Below are positions 17,013 to 25,204 of a stretch of DNA of 49,353 bases, piece by piece. A program made the translations under genes and the position numbers. This DNA is from Alkalihalobacterium elongatum. Lineage in GTDB: Bacteria > Bacillota > Bacilli > Bacillales > Bacillaceae_F. The notes under the pieces are model-generated. The model was not told where the DNA came from. It ran no database searches and saw nothing but the letters and a program-made list of their open reading frames with translations. Location: contig NZ_WMKZ01000033.1 of assembly GCF_019024285.1 (NCBI RefSeq), positions 1 through 49,353 of the forward strand, read 5' to 3'. Numbering within the stretch: the first letter of the stretch is position 1; each line of letters begins with the position of its first letter.

Positions 17013-17065
17013 AAGATATGAAGATAACCGCGAACCATATTGGTTCGCGGTTATCTTCATATCTT
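17013..17065. repeat. Perfect 25-bp inverted repeat with three-base loop
   Basis: The arms 17013-17037 and 17041-17065 are exact reverse complements (AAGATATGAAGATAACCGCG... against its mirror) around a TAT loop. No T-run follows on either strand, so it is not a standard terminator. It sits about 80 bp upstream of the LanR box of lanA. It may be a transcription insulator, a protein-binding site or a small mobile repeat. Confidence 0.8.
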
Positions 17066-17165
17066 ATAAAAAAGAAACAATTGAATTTCAAAAAAAAGAA
17101 TGGTTATTAAATAATGAATAGACTTTTACCGAATAGTTCTATGGAAGGCGTAATGATTAATGAAG

Positions 17166-17198
17166 AAGGCCCTCTTTCGACAGGAGGGCCTTTTATTT
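17166..17198 (+). terminator. Terminator pointing right (partly bidirectional)
   Basis: AAGGCCCTC (17166-17174) and GAGGGCCTT (17184-17192) are followed by TTTTATTT on the plus strand. No rightward gene is visible just before it, so it may stop stray transcription or act as a second stop for the vanZ-like gene. Confidence 0.65.
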
Positions 17199-17205
17199 AG
17201 GGAAT

Positions 17206-17245
17206 AAAAGAGCACTACCCTTCTTGTCTAAACAAGTGCCCTTTT
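17206..17245 (-). terminator. Terminator of the vanZ-like gene
   Basis: On the minus strand AAAAGGGCACT (17235-17245) pairs with AGTGCTCTTTT (17206-17216), with one mismatch and an inner CTTGT/ACAAG stem, followed by ATT. It starts three bases past the stop codon. Confidence 0.65.
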
Positions 17246-17248
17246 ATC

Positions 17249-17707
17249 TTAACTACTACGGTTGCCCCAGCGACCAAACAACCTACCAACGGCCAAATAA
17301 AGCCCAATTCCCACACTCGCTCCAGCGGTATCGATCAGCACATCGCGTACCTCGCCAGATCTTCCTGGGATAAAAATTTGGTGCACTTCATCTGAAATGG
17401 CATAAAGAATACAGATCAGAAGAGCCAGTCCCACCTTTCTTAATAGTGGCAGATGACTATAACGCAGTGCATTCATGACCAAGATACCGAGAATGAAGTA
17501 GGCAATGAAATGAGCATTCTTTCTCACCAGATGGTTGAAAGCGCCAATATCAAACTCCATATTCGGTGCAACCTTCTCGACTGTCTCAACAATAACTTCT
17601 GTTATACCAGTGCTTAAATCATTCGAAACCGTCGCTGGCTGATGGGAAAGGTAAAAGATGAGTGCCATCCACAGGATAACAGCTGTCCATGGAAGAATTT
17701 TTTTCAT
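17249..17707 (-). CDS. VanZ-like membrane protein
   Basis: This 152-residue protein has four predicted helices. The family-defining motifs are present: RKNAHFIAYFILGIL (about 63-77) and the strongly conserved SDEVHQIFIPGRSGEVRDV (about 108-126) followed by DTAGA. VanZ of Enterococcus gives low-level teicoplanin resistance, but most Bacillus members have no proven role. It is next to, but separated by terminators from, the lantibiotic genes, so any link to antibiotic tolerance is speculation. The ATG at 17707 is the plausible start, close to a weak upstream site. Confidence 0.88.
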   Translation of the reverse strand: MKKILPWTAVILWMALIFYLSHQPATVSNDLSTGITEVIVETVEKVAPNMEFDIGAFNHLVRKNAHFIAYFILGILVMNALRYSHLPLLRKVGLALLICILYAISDEVHQIFIPGRSGEVRDVLIDTAGASVGIGLYLAVGRLFGRWGNRSS

Positions 17708-17748
17708 GTATTTTATGACTCCTATGTTAGTAAAATAGTAAATTGATT

Positions 17749-18513
17749 TTATTCAACCTCAATGGGAACTTCAATAATGTGATGACCACCAGGAACAATT
17801 ACATCGACCGTCACGTGTTTGATAATGATTTTATCATAAAAATGAGATCGGTTTTCATAACTTTCTACAGCCTCTTTAACCATTTGAATAACTTCTTCTT
17901 CGGTGACATAGTCAAGAATGCTATACATGCCAACACCTATTCTGATAAACATTTGATCAACAACGTACTCTTTTACTCTATCCTCATCACATCTTGGGTC
18001 ATCTCTCTCACATTCTTCTTCTTCAAAATCTGTTAAATCATTTACCGCTCGTTGGATTTGATGCGGTAAATCATTAATATAGTTTTCTATCGATAACGTA
18101 TCGATTTGGTTGATTACCTTTAACCAATTAACATCCGATTCTACTTCGCCAAATCGATCGAAAATATGCCTGATGCCGTCAGTCATGCTTTCATCCGTTT
18201 CCATTTCATTTCTCCAATCACCAACCGAGCTTTCTAGTGAGGCTAAGCGGTTTTCAAACTGATCCATATCACCAGATGTTTCTTTATTTTTCATTTCTTC
18301 CAACTCTAATTTCACATTAGCAAGTTCAGCTTGTAATTCTTCAATTGCTTGTTGCTGCTGAACGACCAAATCGGCCAATTCTTTTACACTAACCCCTTGC
18401 CCATTCCCATTATTAAAATTTGAGGAATTACTCGCTTGTACGAATGAGTAACTTCCAACTATTGAACCAAATAGAATAATAGATAAAACCAAAAACTTTA
18501 CCTTTAAGTTCAT
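17749..18513 (-). CDS. Secreted coiled-coil protein of unknown function
   Basis: This 254-residue protein has a signal peptide (about 1-27, cleavage near SFVQA). A heptad-rich coiled coil follows at about 45-78 (VVQQQQAIEELQAELANV and onward), with a second helical part at about 85-150. The C-terminal domain (about 160-254) is acidic with a CERDDPRC loop, whose two cysteines may form a disulfide, and ends in beta-rich sequence. No family recognised. Start ATG at 18513 with AGGAGGTAG upstream. It stands alone between its neighbours. Confidence 0.75.
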   Translation of the reverse strand: MNLKVKFLVLSIILFGSIVGSYSFVQASNSSNFNNGNGQGVSVKELADLVVQQQQAIEELQAELANVKLELEEMKNKETSGDMDQFENRLASLESSVGDWRNEMETDESMTDGIRHIFDRFGEVESDVNWLKVINQIDTLSIENYINDLPHQIQRAVNDLTDFEEEECERDDPRCDEDRVKEYVVDQMFIRIGVGMYSILDYVTEEEVIQMVKEAVESYENRSHFYDKIIIKHVTVDVIVPGGHHIIEVPIEVE

Positions 18514-18862
18514 TCAAAACTACCTCCTAAAAAATATATAAATCTACTTATAATATTAACACAACAAGAAAAATCAGGACGTCACTGTTACGCTACCATA
18601 CACGAATGGAGCTAGAAGAGAAAACTAACACTCATTAGAAGGAAAACAAACAAAAACCTAGAAATTCATGTATATGCCTAGTGATTTTAAATACATATAT
18701 GCCGTTGAGCTTACTAAATCGACCATTCTAACTTATAAAATTGTATGGTATTGGCGCAGGTCTTAACGATATCGGCGTAACTCCATTTTCGGCAAGCAAA
18801 CGTAGGGATTTAATAGTGCATGCCTTGGACTGCCCCAATCAATTGCCAATTTTCTATACAAC
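18514..18862. other. Gene-free stretch
   Basis: I see no coding frame with a ribosome site. The segment about 18750-18840 (ATTGGCGCAGG, ATCGGCGTAACTCC) has higher GC than its surroundings and looks like a degenerate interspersed repeat, but I cannot name it. Confidence 0.4.
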
Positions 18863-18902
18863 AAAAAAAGTAAGGCCTCCCCATGCATTATAGGGGAAGC
18901 CT
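18863..18902 (-). terminator. Terminator of the signalling-propeptide gene
   Basis: On the minus strand AGGCTTCCCC (18893-18902) pairs with GGGGAGGCCT (18873-18882), followed by TACTTTTTTT. It lies about 85 bases beyond the propeptide stop codon and supports that short gene being transcribed leftward. Confidence 0.8.
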
Positions 18903-18985
18903 CTACTAACTAAAGCCATAGATTTTTTATCGCAATCAAGCAATCACGAATCACGCAATCAATTAAAAGGCGTCATGTGACGGAA

Positions 18986-19123
18986 TCAATCCGAATGAAT
19001 GTAAGGTGGCTTTCCGTCTGGGGTTATTTCGTCATAAGCCATGACTCCCGTGAAAGAAGTAAAAAAGAGTCCTACTGCCATTGCTGCTATAACGAGGGTT
19101 GCTTTCGTTTTATTCTTCATCAT
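18986..19123 (-). CDS. Exported signalling propeptide (Phr/PapR/NprX-like), 45 aa
   Basis: This 45-residue peptide starts MMKNKTKATLVIAAM: basic N-terminus, hydrophobic core to about residue 25, and a signal-peptidase-like site after GVMA (residue 29). The predicted released part is 16 residues, starting YDEITPDG and ending PPYIHSD. It has a good ribosome site (AGGAGGAATG) and its own terminator. It is divergent from an HTH-TPR regulator, the receptor type for re-imported peptides of the RRNPP group (Rap, NprR, PlcR, PrgX). This layout suggests the mature C-terminal fragment is the pheromone. Which residues form the final signal cannot be read from the sequence. Confidence 0.72.
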   Translation of the reverse strand: MMKNKTKATLVIAAMAVGLFFTSFTGVMAYDEITPDGKPPYIHSD

Positions 19124-19355
19124 GCCACATTCCTCCTAATGTTTAGTCTTTCTATTATGCCATACTTACTGAAAGTCTGTCTTCCCTGAATTTTAATAAT
19201 TTTTAGATAATACAAGCCGTAAGCTTGCTTTTATATTATAATAGCAATACTTATATTAACATATTAATATTTTATACTTTCAAGCGACAAAATTCGGTGT
19301 TATCGGGGCGGGAGCAGAAGCAACCACGAACGAGCACCTTTATAGGAGGGAACTT

Positions 19356-20249
19356 ATGTCTTATTCGGTTGGACAGCGTATAAAAGATTTAAGAGAGTAT
19401 TTTAACGTTACGCAAAAAGAGCTATGTGACGGGATCTGCAGCCAGGGGCTAATTAGCCGCATAGAAAAAGACGAAGTGTCTCCAACAGCAGTCGTGTTAG
19501 AGAAAATTGCAAAACGACTATCGGTCGATATGAACTACTTTTTTGATGATATCTTCAACTACGGGAATAACTACGTCGAAATGATGAAAAACACGATCGA
19601 TAAAAAAATTCGGGAATGCCATTACGAAGAAGTGCTGCAGCTTATCACCCTTGAAAAAAACAGCCCTCTATTTAAAAGCGATCAATTAAAGCAATATATG
19701 TTATGGCGAGAAGCGATCTGTATTTTCCACGTCAAACATGATGAAAAACGAGCACTCGAGCTACTAGACTCTGCACTTAAAATTGTGAACTCTTCCCCAA
19801 AAATTATGTCAGAATATGAGCTCCATATCTATCAATCAAAAGCCATTATTTACAGCATGACCAACAAACTAGAGTTAGCAGCAGAAATCTATAAGACACT
19901 CGTCCAAAAAATCAATAGTCTCACTCATATCAAGCATAAACGATTAATGATCAACATTTACTACAACGCGGGTCTGAATGCCTACGACCGCCAAGACTAT
20001 GCGGAAGCACTAAATTTAGTAGATCAGGCCATCGCCTTGTGTATTGAAGAAGATTACTTGTATTTGCTTGGGCAACTATTTTTTCTATACGGCATTGTCC
20101 TTTTTGATCACGATCATACAAACAAAGAAGAAAGCCTCAAGTACTTGGACAAAGCGCTCTTTATCTTTACTCTGAAAAACAACCAAGCCATTATCGAAAA
20201 TGTACATGAAGAAAAAGCGCGAATTGAAAATGTGAAGGCCACGGGGTAG
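19356..20249 (+). CDS. PlcR-like HTH-TPR transcriptional regulator (RRNPP family)
   Basis: This 297-residue protein has an XRE-type helix-turn-helix at about 6-62 (RIKDLREYFNVTQKEL, SQGLISRIEKDEVSP) followed by about 230 residues of TPR-like helices (for example AEIYKTLVQKI, YYNAGLNAYDRQDYAEALNL). Length and layout match PlcR (about 285) and similar peptide-sensing regulators. These bind a re-imported oligopeptide in the TPR groove and then change DNA binding. The likely partner is the divergent 45-residue propeptide. Ribosome site TAGGAGGGAACTT precedes the ATG. No PlcR-box (TATGNA...TNCATA) is visible in the shared 230-bp intergenic region, so the target sequence is probably different. Confidence 0.85.
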   Translation: MSYSVGQRIKDLREYFNVTQKELCDGICSQGLISRIEKDEVSPTAVVLEKIAKRLSVDMNYFFDDIFNYGNNYVEMMKNTIDKKIRECHYEEVLQLITLEKNSPLFKSDQLKQYMLWREAICIFHVKHDEKRALELLDSALKIVNSSPKIMSEYELHIYQSKAIIYSMTNKLELAAEIYKTLVQKINSLTHIKHKRLMINIYYNAGLNAYDRQDYAEALNLVDQAIALCIEEDYLYLLGQLFFLYGIVLFDHDHTNKEESLKYLDKALFIFTLKNNQAIIENVHEEKARIENVKATG

Positions 20250-20330
20250 TTGTCGAAGTAGAAAAAAACCTTAGCTAACAGTGTCAGCAGGTAGTGAAAG
20301 TTCAAAAATCACATGGCCATTTGCTGATTT

Positions 20331-20357
20331 AACGTACAGAACCTCATCTGTACGTTT
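20331..20357 (+). terminator. Terminator downstream of the PlcR-like gene
   Basis: AACGTACAGA (20331-20340) and TCTGTACGTT (20347-20356) form a perfect 10-bp stem with a six-base loop, followed by a weak T-rich stretch. It lies between convergent genes. Confidence 0.65.
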
Positions 20358-20380
20358 CTGCTGTGCTTTTGTATAAGAAT

Positions 20381-20986
20381 TTATTTTCCATTAACAATGA
20401 GGTCTGCTCGTTCAAAGGGTTTATGTTCTTCAACATAAATATCTTCTGAAATCATCCAATTATTTTCCCACATATCACGAGCCTCTTCACCATCTCTTTT
20501 TAGACCTCGTGAAAGCCTTAATTCTCGTGGGCAATCAACCCATATAGTATAATCATATTTTTTTACTAATTCATTACGAATCGAATAAACACCCTCTATT
20601 ATTACAATTCCCCCAACGGGAACAACATGCCATTCAGCTAGTCTATCCGTCTCCCAATCATATCGCTGATAATGTCCCTCTTTGTTTTGACTGATAGGTT
20701 CAAGAACTTGTTTTAATAAACGTTTCCAATCAAAATCTGCACCAATTGGCTTTTTCTCTGGATGTATTTTTATTATTTGTGAGGACGGCAAATAAAAATC
20801 ATCCATATGTACAACAGTAACATGAGCACATTCCATCTTCAGTTTGGCAGCTAATGTACTTTTTCCGGAACCTCCACAACCATCAATTCCAATTAACAAG
20901 GTTGGTTGCTTTTTTGAAATGGAATGAATTGACTTAACCAACTGTTCAAACTCAACAAATTCACTTTTTTTAGTTGTTAAATCCAC
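20381..20986 (-). CDS. Uridine kinase-like P-loop kinase
   Basis: This protein of about 201 residues has Walker A GIDGCGGSGKST, an acidic substrate-binding segment VVHMDDFYLP, and a lid/base region (DCPRELRLSRGLKRDGE). These features belong to the uridine kinase/phosphoribulokinase-like nucleoside kinase group. The phosphate acceptor is unknown. The start is moved to GTG at 20986 because AAGGGGGG lies five bases before it; the ATG at 21016 has no ribosome site. Rightmost-facing member of the long minus-strand series of small genes, and convergent with the PlcR-like gene. Confidence 0.8.
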   Translation of the reverse strand: MDLTTKKSEFVEFEQLVKSIHSISKKQPTLLIGIDGCGGSGKSTLAAKLKMECAHVTVVHMDDFYLPSSQIIKIHPEKKPIGADFDWKRLLKQVLEPISQNKEGHYQRYDWETDRLAEWHVVPVGGIVIIEGVYSIRNELVKKYDYTIWVDCPRELRLSRGLKRDGEEARDMWENNWMISEDIYVEEHKPFERADLIVNGK

Positions 20987-21051
20987 TATATCCCCCCTTA
21001 AATCTGTCATGCTCATTTAATCAAGTTCCATCTCACTTATCATAATTATTT

Positions 21052-21423
21052 CTAGTCTCTCCAAAACTTTGTATAGTCCGCTTTGTCTTGAATATTAAAT
21101 GCAATCATTTTCTCAAGTAATTCGTAATTTACTGGTTTCTTCCACGGAATTCGAAACAATCCTTTCGTAGCGCTGTAGCCAGCTTCTGCAATGTCATCGG
21201 CAAATTGCGCAATGCCAACCTCCTCTGGCGATACGCTCATATGGTGTTTCGCTATGGATAAGCCGATGATATATGTGCCGTGATCGGAAAACATTGGCGT
21301 ATTCCACTTAATTTGTGGTTCTAAATTTGGAAATTGATTAGTAATCCACGACAAAATTCCCTCTGTTCGTTCACGATGATCGGGATTATCGATACCTGCT
21401 AAATATTCTGCAAAAACCTCCAC
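21052..21423 (-). CDS. DUF1801 protein, YdhG/iron-chaperone-like
   Basis: This 123-residue protein carries the DUF1801 pattern: an N-terminal helix ([11 protein letters not shown]), [27 protein letters not shown]-type beta strands in the middle, and [20 protein letters not shown] near the end. The fold is the YdhG/frataxin-like alpha-beta sandwich; B. subtilis YdhG-type proteins have been linked to intracellular iron delivery. The start is set to GTG at 21423, preceded by TAGGAGGGAACACA. An upstream ATG would include non-homologous residues. Confidence 0.85.
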   Translation of the reverse strand: MEVFAEYLAGIDNPDHRERTEGILSWITNQFPNLEPQIKWNTPMFSDHGTYIIGLSIAKHHMSVSPEEVGIAQFADDIAEAGYSATKGLFRIPWKKPVNYELLEKMIAFNIQDKADYTKFWRD

Positions 21424-21582
21424 TGTGTTCCCTCCTATAAATAAAAATCCAGAAACGCTTCTGAAACACCTATTCACTGTAAAAAATCCTCACAAAGTCG
21501 CGTGCTCTCTTCAATGCCCACTTTTTTTGTGTATTTGAACTAGAAAAGTGATTTCTTATCTAACTATAATGCTTTTTAGCGC

Positions 21583-21626
21583 AAAAAGAAAAGCGCTCAC
21601 CTTTATTCAGCAGCGCTCTTATCAAT
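21583..21626 (-). terminator. Cassette-type terminator hairpin
   Basis: On the minus strand AGCGCTGCTGAATAAAGG ends in a matching AGCGCT and a TTTCTTTTT run. The GCTGAATAAAGGT loop is nearly the same as in the element at 23462-23495, although the stems differ. It is one of the recurring inter-gene elements of this region. Confidence 0.7.
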
Positions 21627-21644
21627 AAAATAACATTAAACTTT

Positions 21645-21848
21645 TTACTTTCTTAAGTTTACCTTCATTAAAGAGGCAATTTGTTGCTTATCTGTAGTTG
21701 GAATTTGTTCTAATTGGTTAATAACTAGCTCTTGTCGCTGAATTGAATGGTTTTGGCTTAATTTAGCTTTTCCTTCTATTTTATTGATTTTTATTTTGAG
21801 ACCTGTGGTAATAATAATGAAGCATAGAGACTGTTCCCCATGCTTCAT
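21645..21848 (-). CDS. Possible small protein, unknown function
   Basis: This 67-codon frame has its ATG overlapping the stop of the preceding hydrolase gene. The C-terminal half ([26 protein letters not shown]) looks like genuine amphipathic helices. The N-terminal third is odd, and no ribosome site other than the upstream gene's coding sequence is visible. It may be a remnant fused to the hydrolase end, or not expressed. Confidence 0.3.
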   Translation of the reverse strand: MKHGEQSLCFIIITTGLKIKINKIEGKAKLSQNHSIQRQELVINQLEQIPTTDKQQIASLMKVNLRK

Positions 21849-22714
21849 TAACCCCCATGTATCGCATTCAAAATAAGCTTGTTCAGTATCTCTGGTTGTT
21901 CGTGATGAATCCAGTGCGTCGCTTCTTGGACCATAGTCAGCCTTCCATCATCGCACATTTTCATGCTTTCTTTTGCAAGCATAAAGGATAAGAATTGATC
22001 TTTCCTCCCCCAGATCATGCGAACGGGTACCGTCACTCTTTCATTCGATATTTGCCCCATCGTCCCCGCCCTCAATGCTCTGTACCAATTGAGCATACTC
22101 ATCAGGGCATTTGGTTTGGACCAGGAGGCTTCGTATTGCTGGAGGTCCTGTTGTGAAAACGTTCTTGGGTAAGCCGAAATTAGCATCATATTTTTTATTG
22201 CCTTATAGTCGTTTTCTGAAAGAAGCTTTTCTGGAATTACTGGTGTTTGAAAAAATAAAATGTAAGAGCTCCGGAACATCTGGGTCGGGTGCTTCACTAT
22301 ATTTCCCATAAAAACAGCAGGATGAGGTACATTGATGGGAATTACCTTGTCCACGTAGGAAGCGCGTGTTGATGCCAAATGCCAAGCCACTAAGGCTCCC
22401 CAGTCATGTCCAATAATGGTGGCTTTTTTTCTGCCAAAGCACTCGATCAAGCCAATCACATCATCCCTTAGTTTATCGATTGTATACTGCTTGATCCCTT
22501 TTGGCTTATCACTCAAATTATATCCCCGCTGATCGGGAATAATGACACGATAGCCCGAGTTTGCCAATGTGCTGATCTGCTTTTTCCATCCGTACCAAAA
22601 CTCTGGGAAACCGTGTAGAAGGATAACAAGAGGGCCATTCTCTGGACCTACAACAGCTGTATGTAAGTGAATTCCATTCGTCTTTATAAAACGAAAATCT
22701 ATGTTTTTCATCAT
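21848..22714 (-). CDS. Alpha/beta hydrolase, epoxide hydrolase-like
   Basis: This 288-residue protein has the alpha/beta-hydrolase oxyanion motif HGFPEFW (34-40), nucleophile elbow GHDWGA with aspartate nucleophile D104, the acid D239 (WGRKDQF) and histidine H267 (EATHW). An aspartate nucleophile and HGFPE/HDWGA motifs point to epoxide hydrolases or haloalkane dehalogenases, with an ester intermediate; the substrate is unknown. The start is set to ATG at 22714, preceded by CAGGAGGGACTCG. The upstream in-frame extension runs into the 22731-22783 repeat and is not real coding sequence. Confidence 0.87.
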   Translation of the reverse strand: MMKNIDFRFIKTNGIHLHTAVVGPENGPLVILLHGFPEFWYGWKKQISTLANSGYRVIIPDQRGYNLSDKPKGIKQYTIDKLRDDVIGLIECFGRKKATIIGHDWGALVAWHLASTRASYVDKVIPINVPHPAVFMGNIVKHPTQMFRSSYILFFQTPVIPEKLLSENDYKAIKNMMLISAYPRTFSQQDLQQYEASWSKPNALMSMLNWYRALRAGTMGQISNERVTVPVRMIWGRKDQFLSFMLAKESMKMCDDGRLTMVQEATHWIHHEQPEILNKLILNAIHGG

Positions 22715-22730
22715 CGAGTCCCTCCTGTTT

Positions 22731-22783
22731 GGGGGTCTGACCCCCACTATGTTAACGCATTAACGCAGCGGGGGTCAGACCCC
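22731..22783. repeat. GGGGTCTGACCCC interspersed hairpin element, copy 1
   Basis: A 53-bp element has outer arms GGGGTCTGACCCCC and GGGGGTCAGACCCC (exact reverse complements), each arm near-palindromic itself, and an inner GTTAACGC...GCATTAAC. A near-identical copy is at 26122-26173. It probably spread as a small non-autonomous repeat and may also stop transcription. Confidence 0.85.
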
Positions 22784-22825
22784 GTATCTCCAAACAAGGC
22801 TGTTCGTTACTTCAATAACCTCAAC

Positions 22826-23365
22826 CTATTTATTTTGGTGTTTTTCAAGCATTTCCTTCAAATAATCTTCAGATTTCCCTTTTGGAATGCTGAGACTTTT
22901 CCAATCATTATCTTTTAGTTGTTTTCCAATGTAAACAATTTGTCCAATATGATATGCGTAATGTGCCATTTGCCTTTCAATAGCTTCTAAAACCAAATGA
23001 TTTTCTCCACGAATGTTAATATTTTTTAATAAATCTTGCTCTCTTAAATCAGTTAGTGTATCAATTAGTACTTTCCAACCTTTTTCCCAAACAGTGATTA
23101 GCTCAGCTTTCGTAGTTATATCATCTATAAATTCCCCTTCACGATTTCTATATTCTTTTTCCCCATCTGAAGTTAAAAAGTCACTCCACCTTGAAACCAT
23201 ATTTCCACTTAAATGCTTTACTATTATTGCTACGCTATTGGATTCGCTATTATAGTTCCAATGTATTTCCTCTTCCGATAGTTGGTTTAATGTCTTATCT
23301 CCAAGGATTTTTACACTATTAAATCTTTCTATTACAATCCTCAAATACTCTTTTCCAATATCCAT
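22826..23365 (-). CDS. DinB-like DUF1572 protein
   Basis: This 179-residue four-helix protein follows the DUF1572 (YkkA-type) branch of the DinB/YfiT fold. It has SNSVAIIVKHLSGNM (about 44-58) with the first conserved histidine, and RQMAHYAYHIGQIVYIGKQL (about 131-150) with two more that usually bind a metal ion. DinB-fold proteins include thiol transferases, but this subgroup has no proven activity. Start ATG at 23365, ribosome site AGGGGG. One unit of the small-gene series; its downstream spacer has the 22731 repeat and an ACGAACAG element core. Confidence 0.85.
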   Translation of the reverse strand: MDIGKEYLRIVIERFNSVKILGDKTLNQLSEEEIHWNYNSESNSVAIIVKHLSGNMVSRWSDFLTSDGEKEYRNREGEFIDDITTKAELITVWEKGWKVLIDTLTDLREQDLLKNINIRGENHLVLEAIERQMAHYAYHIGQIVYIGKQLKDNDWKSLSIPKGKSEDYLKEMLEKHQNK

Positions 23366-23427
23366 CTGAATCCCCCTATAAACGAATAATGCTATACAAT
23401 ATTAATTTAAAGACTAATGTATTAGTA

Positions 23428-23505
23428 AACTCTTCTGCTCTTTACTTCAATATGAAAAAGGCGATAACCTTTATTCAGCTATCGCTCACCGTTAGTTGTA
23501 TAAAA
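23428..23505 (-). repeat. Inter-gene cassette element (well-preserved example)
   Basis: Read on the minus strand it gives CAACTAACGG, then the hairpin GCGATAGC ... GTTATCGC followed by CTTTTTC, then TTGAAGTAAAGAGCAGAAGAG. This pattern recurs with different hairpin stems between most genes from 21.4 to 37.5 kb, for example at 25120-25200, 25500-25575, 26310-26362, 29075-29155, 30062-30140, 30690-30755, 33330-33400, 35640-35735 and 37455-37545. The hairpin is a usable terminator for the gene upstream. Confidence 0.75.
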
Positions 23506-23513
23506 TTGTTTAC

Positions 23514-24236
23514 TTATTTCTCTTTATTGAACCAAATTTTATAACCTTCCTGGTTTATTTCTGCAATAACATCTACTGTTCCACCCATTAAGTGGGTATT
23601 TGATTCTACTTCCGTCTGATAAATTTGGTACACATTTTCATCTTCAAACGAATTAACAAGATAATAAATTGAATCACCTGCACTATCCCATTTAACCCCA
23701 TAAACATCCTTAAATATAAATGAACCTCCAGGTGCTTGCTTACCCTTTTCCATTTCAAAATGATATAAATTTATTCTGGCTGAATCATTATATCCACCAA
23801 TAAATGCAATTACATTTTTTTTAGGTGCCCATGCAAACCCAAAAGGCGATTCGTAGCCATCGTAGTCGTATTGATAACCAATAGTTTCGGACAAATTAAT
23901 CTCTTCACCTGTTTCTAAGTTAACAACAAAAATTTTTATTCCACTTTCCACCATAACATCATAAGCTAAAAATCGTTTATCATATGAAAAATGCAAACTT
24001 TGAATGTATTTATGATTATCAGGTAAAGAAACCTCAAATTTATTATTTTTATCATGTATAATTAACTCGCCATCTACTATTGATAGCTTATAATCCTCTA
24101 TTTCGACAGTATTAATTGTTTCTTGAAGATTAACGATATAGGGGTTTGAATAATAATTTATTTCCTTTTGAGAACATCCTAATATTAGCAAAACAAAAAT
24201 AGTCATTAATATAATTATCTTGAGAATATTCCTCAC
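23514..24236 (-). CDS. Lipoprotein with beta-propeller-like repeats (TolB/WD40-type)
   Basis: This 240-residue lipoprotein has hydrophobic residues 5-20 followed by lipobox LILGC (C21). The body has repeated blade-like strands with FLAYDVM, FAWAPKKNVIAFIGG and VKWDSAGDSIYYL, resembling TolB/PD40 propeller blades. It is about half a full propeller, so it may pair or be a shortened form. It is anchored outside the membrane; role unknown. Start GTG at 24236, directly after TTGGAGGAGAAAC. Confidence 0.75.
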   Translation of the reverse strand: MRNILKIIILMTIFVLLILGCSQKEINYYSNPYIVNLQETINTVEIEDYKLSIVDGELIIHDKNNKFEVSLPDNHKYIQSLHFSYDKRFLAYDVMVESGIKIFVVNLETGEEINLSETIGYQYDYDGYESPFGFAWAPKKNVIAFIGGYNDSARINLYHFEMEKGKQAPGGSFIFKDVYGVKWDSAGDSIYYLVNSFEDENVYQIYQTEVESNTHLMGGTVDVIAEINQEGYKIWFNKEK

Positions 24237-24381
24237 GTTTCTCCTCCAATCTTTTTATCTGTTTCTTCAACTATTCTGCTCATTACTTCTGCTATTTAAA
24301 AAATAGAAGAGCTGCCGAAACAACTCTTACAGTTACTGATCTTCAACTATTGCACTCCGTTTGTTTAATAAGTGCACGCGT

Positions 24382-25104
24382 TTAACCAATCAGACTTTCA
24401 AAAAGAAGATAAAATCCTGTACAACTTAAAAGGATATACGTAAATATCCTAAACATCCGTTGATTAAACCATTTGAACTTCATTTGACCTACAAACAACC
24501 CTAAAAATACTATTGGTATTGCATATAGACTTGATACCCATATCATTTTGTTAGTTCCAGTAAAGATTATTTGGGTTATTAGACTAATGAAGTAGATAAA
24601 CAGATAAAACGCTAAAGTAGTAGCTCTTAACTTACCTTTCTCCGTATCCGTTCCTGTAAAGTAAAGTAATAATGGAGGTCCTGGCATACCGATACTTGTC
24701 GTTAAAAGACCTGAAAACCCGCCAATGATGAAATCCCTAAATGCTGTTGGTTTAACCTTAAAATTAAAAATCAATAACAATGTTAATAGTAAGAGAATAA
24801 TGCTAACTCCTAATTTAAAAGCATCGATGTTAATAGAAATAAAGATTAAAATACCAAATGGTACACCAACTATACTTCCTAAAGTAAATCTTTTCAGGAG
24901 TAAAATATCAATGTCCTGTTTTATCTTTAAAATTAGTGATAAAGAGATAATTAATGACAAAATAATATTTATTTGTATGGCTTCTTGTGGAAGGAATAAC
25001 ATTAATAAGAATGGAGTTGCCATAATAGAAAAACCAAAACCTGTACTTGTTTGTAAAACAGAGGCTACTAATATAATACATATGAAAATGAATACAGCTC
25101 CCAA
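24382..25104 (-). CDS. TauE/SafE-family membrane transporter
   Basis: This 240-residue permease has about eight helices. The N-terminal STGFGFSIMATPFLL (about 20-34) and the mid-protein GGFSGLLTTSIGMPGPPLLLY (about 127-147) are the two inverted TauE/SafE repeat signatures. Family members are thought to export sulfonates, sulfite or related organic anions. The substrate here is unknown, and the location far from the sulfide genes at the right end gives no link. Start TTG at 25104 with GAGGAGGTCTATT upstream. Confidence 0.88.
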   Translation of the reverse strand: MGAVFIFICIILVASVLQTSTGFGFSIMATPFLLMLFLPQEAIQINIILSLIISLSLILKIKQDIDILLLKRFTLGSIVGVPFGILIFISINIDAFKLGVSIILLLLTLLLIFNFKVKPTAFRDFIIGGFSGLLTTSIGMPGPPLLLYFTGTDTEKGKLRATTLAFYLFIYFISLITQIIFTGTNKMIWVSSLYAIPIVFLGLFVGQMKFKWFNQRMFRIFTYILLSCTGFYLLFESLIG

Positions 25105-25204
25105 AATAGACCTCCTCGTTTAACAAACTGCTCGTTACTTGAAGAAAGATGCCTTGCTCCCATATTGAAGCATAGCACTCCGTTAGTAAAAATATTTCAA
25201 CTGT

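Larger units (their letters stand above)
16931..17248. other. Gene-free region upstream of lanA
   Basis: This stretch is very AT-rich, with no coding frame. It holds the 53-bp palindrome at 17013-17065, a terminator at 17166-17194 pointing right, and the end of the vanZ-like unit. It probably insulates the lantibiotic locus from its neighbours. Confidence 0.6.

Noticed and set aside
17166-17198. Terminator as proof of a rightward gene at 17.05-17.16 kb
   Set aside because: No coding frame with a ribosome site precedes it on the plus strand; the hairpin alone is not enough.
19124-19355. PlcR box for the HTH-TPR regulator
   Set aside because: TTATGCCATACT near 19155 has parts of the motif, but the required spacing TATGNA-N4-TNCATA is absent.
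24908-25126. 72-codon minus-strand frame within the TauE gene
   Set aside because: It lies in another frame of a clear membrane transporter gene and has no matching features.
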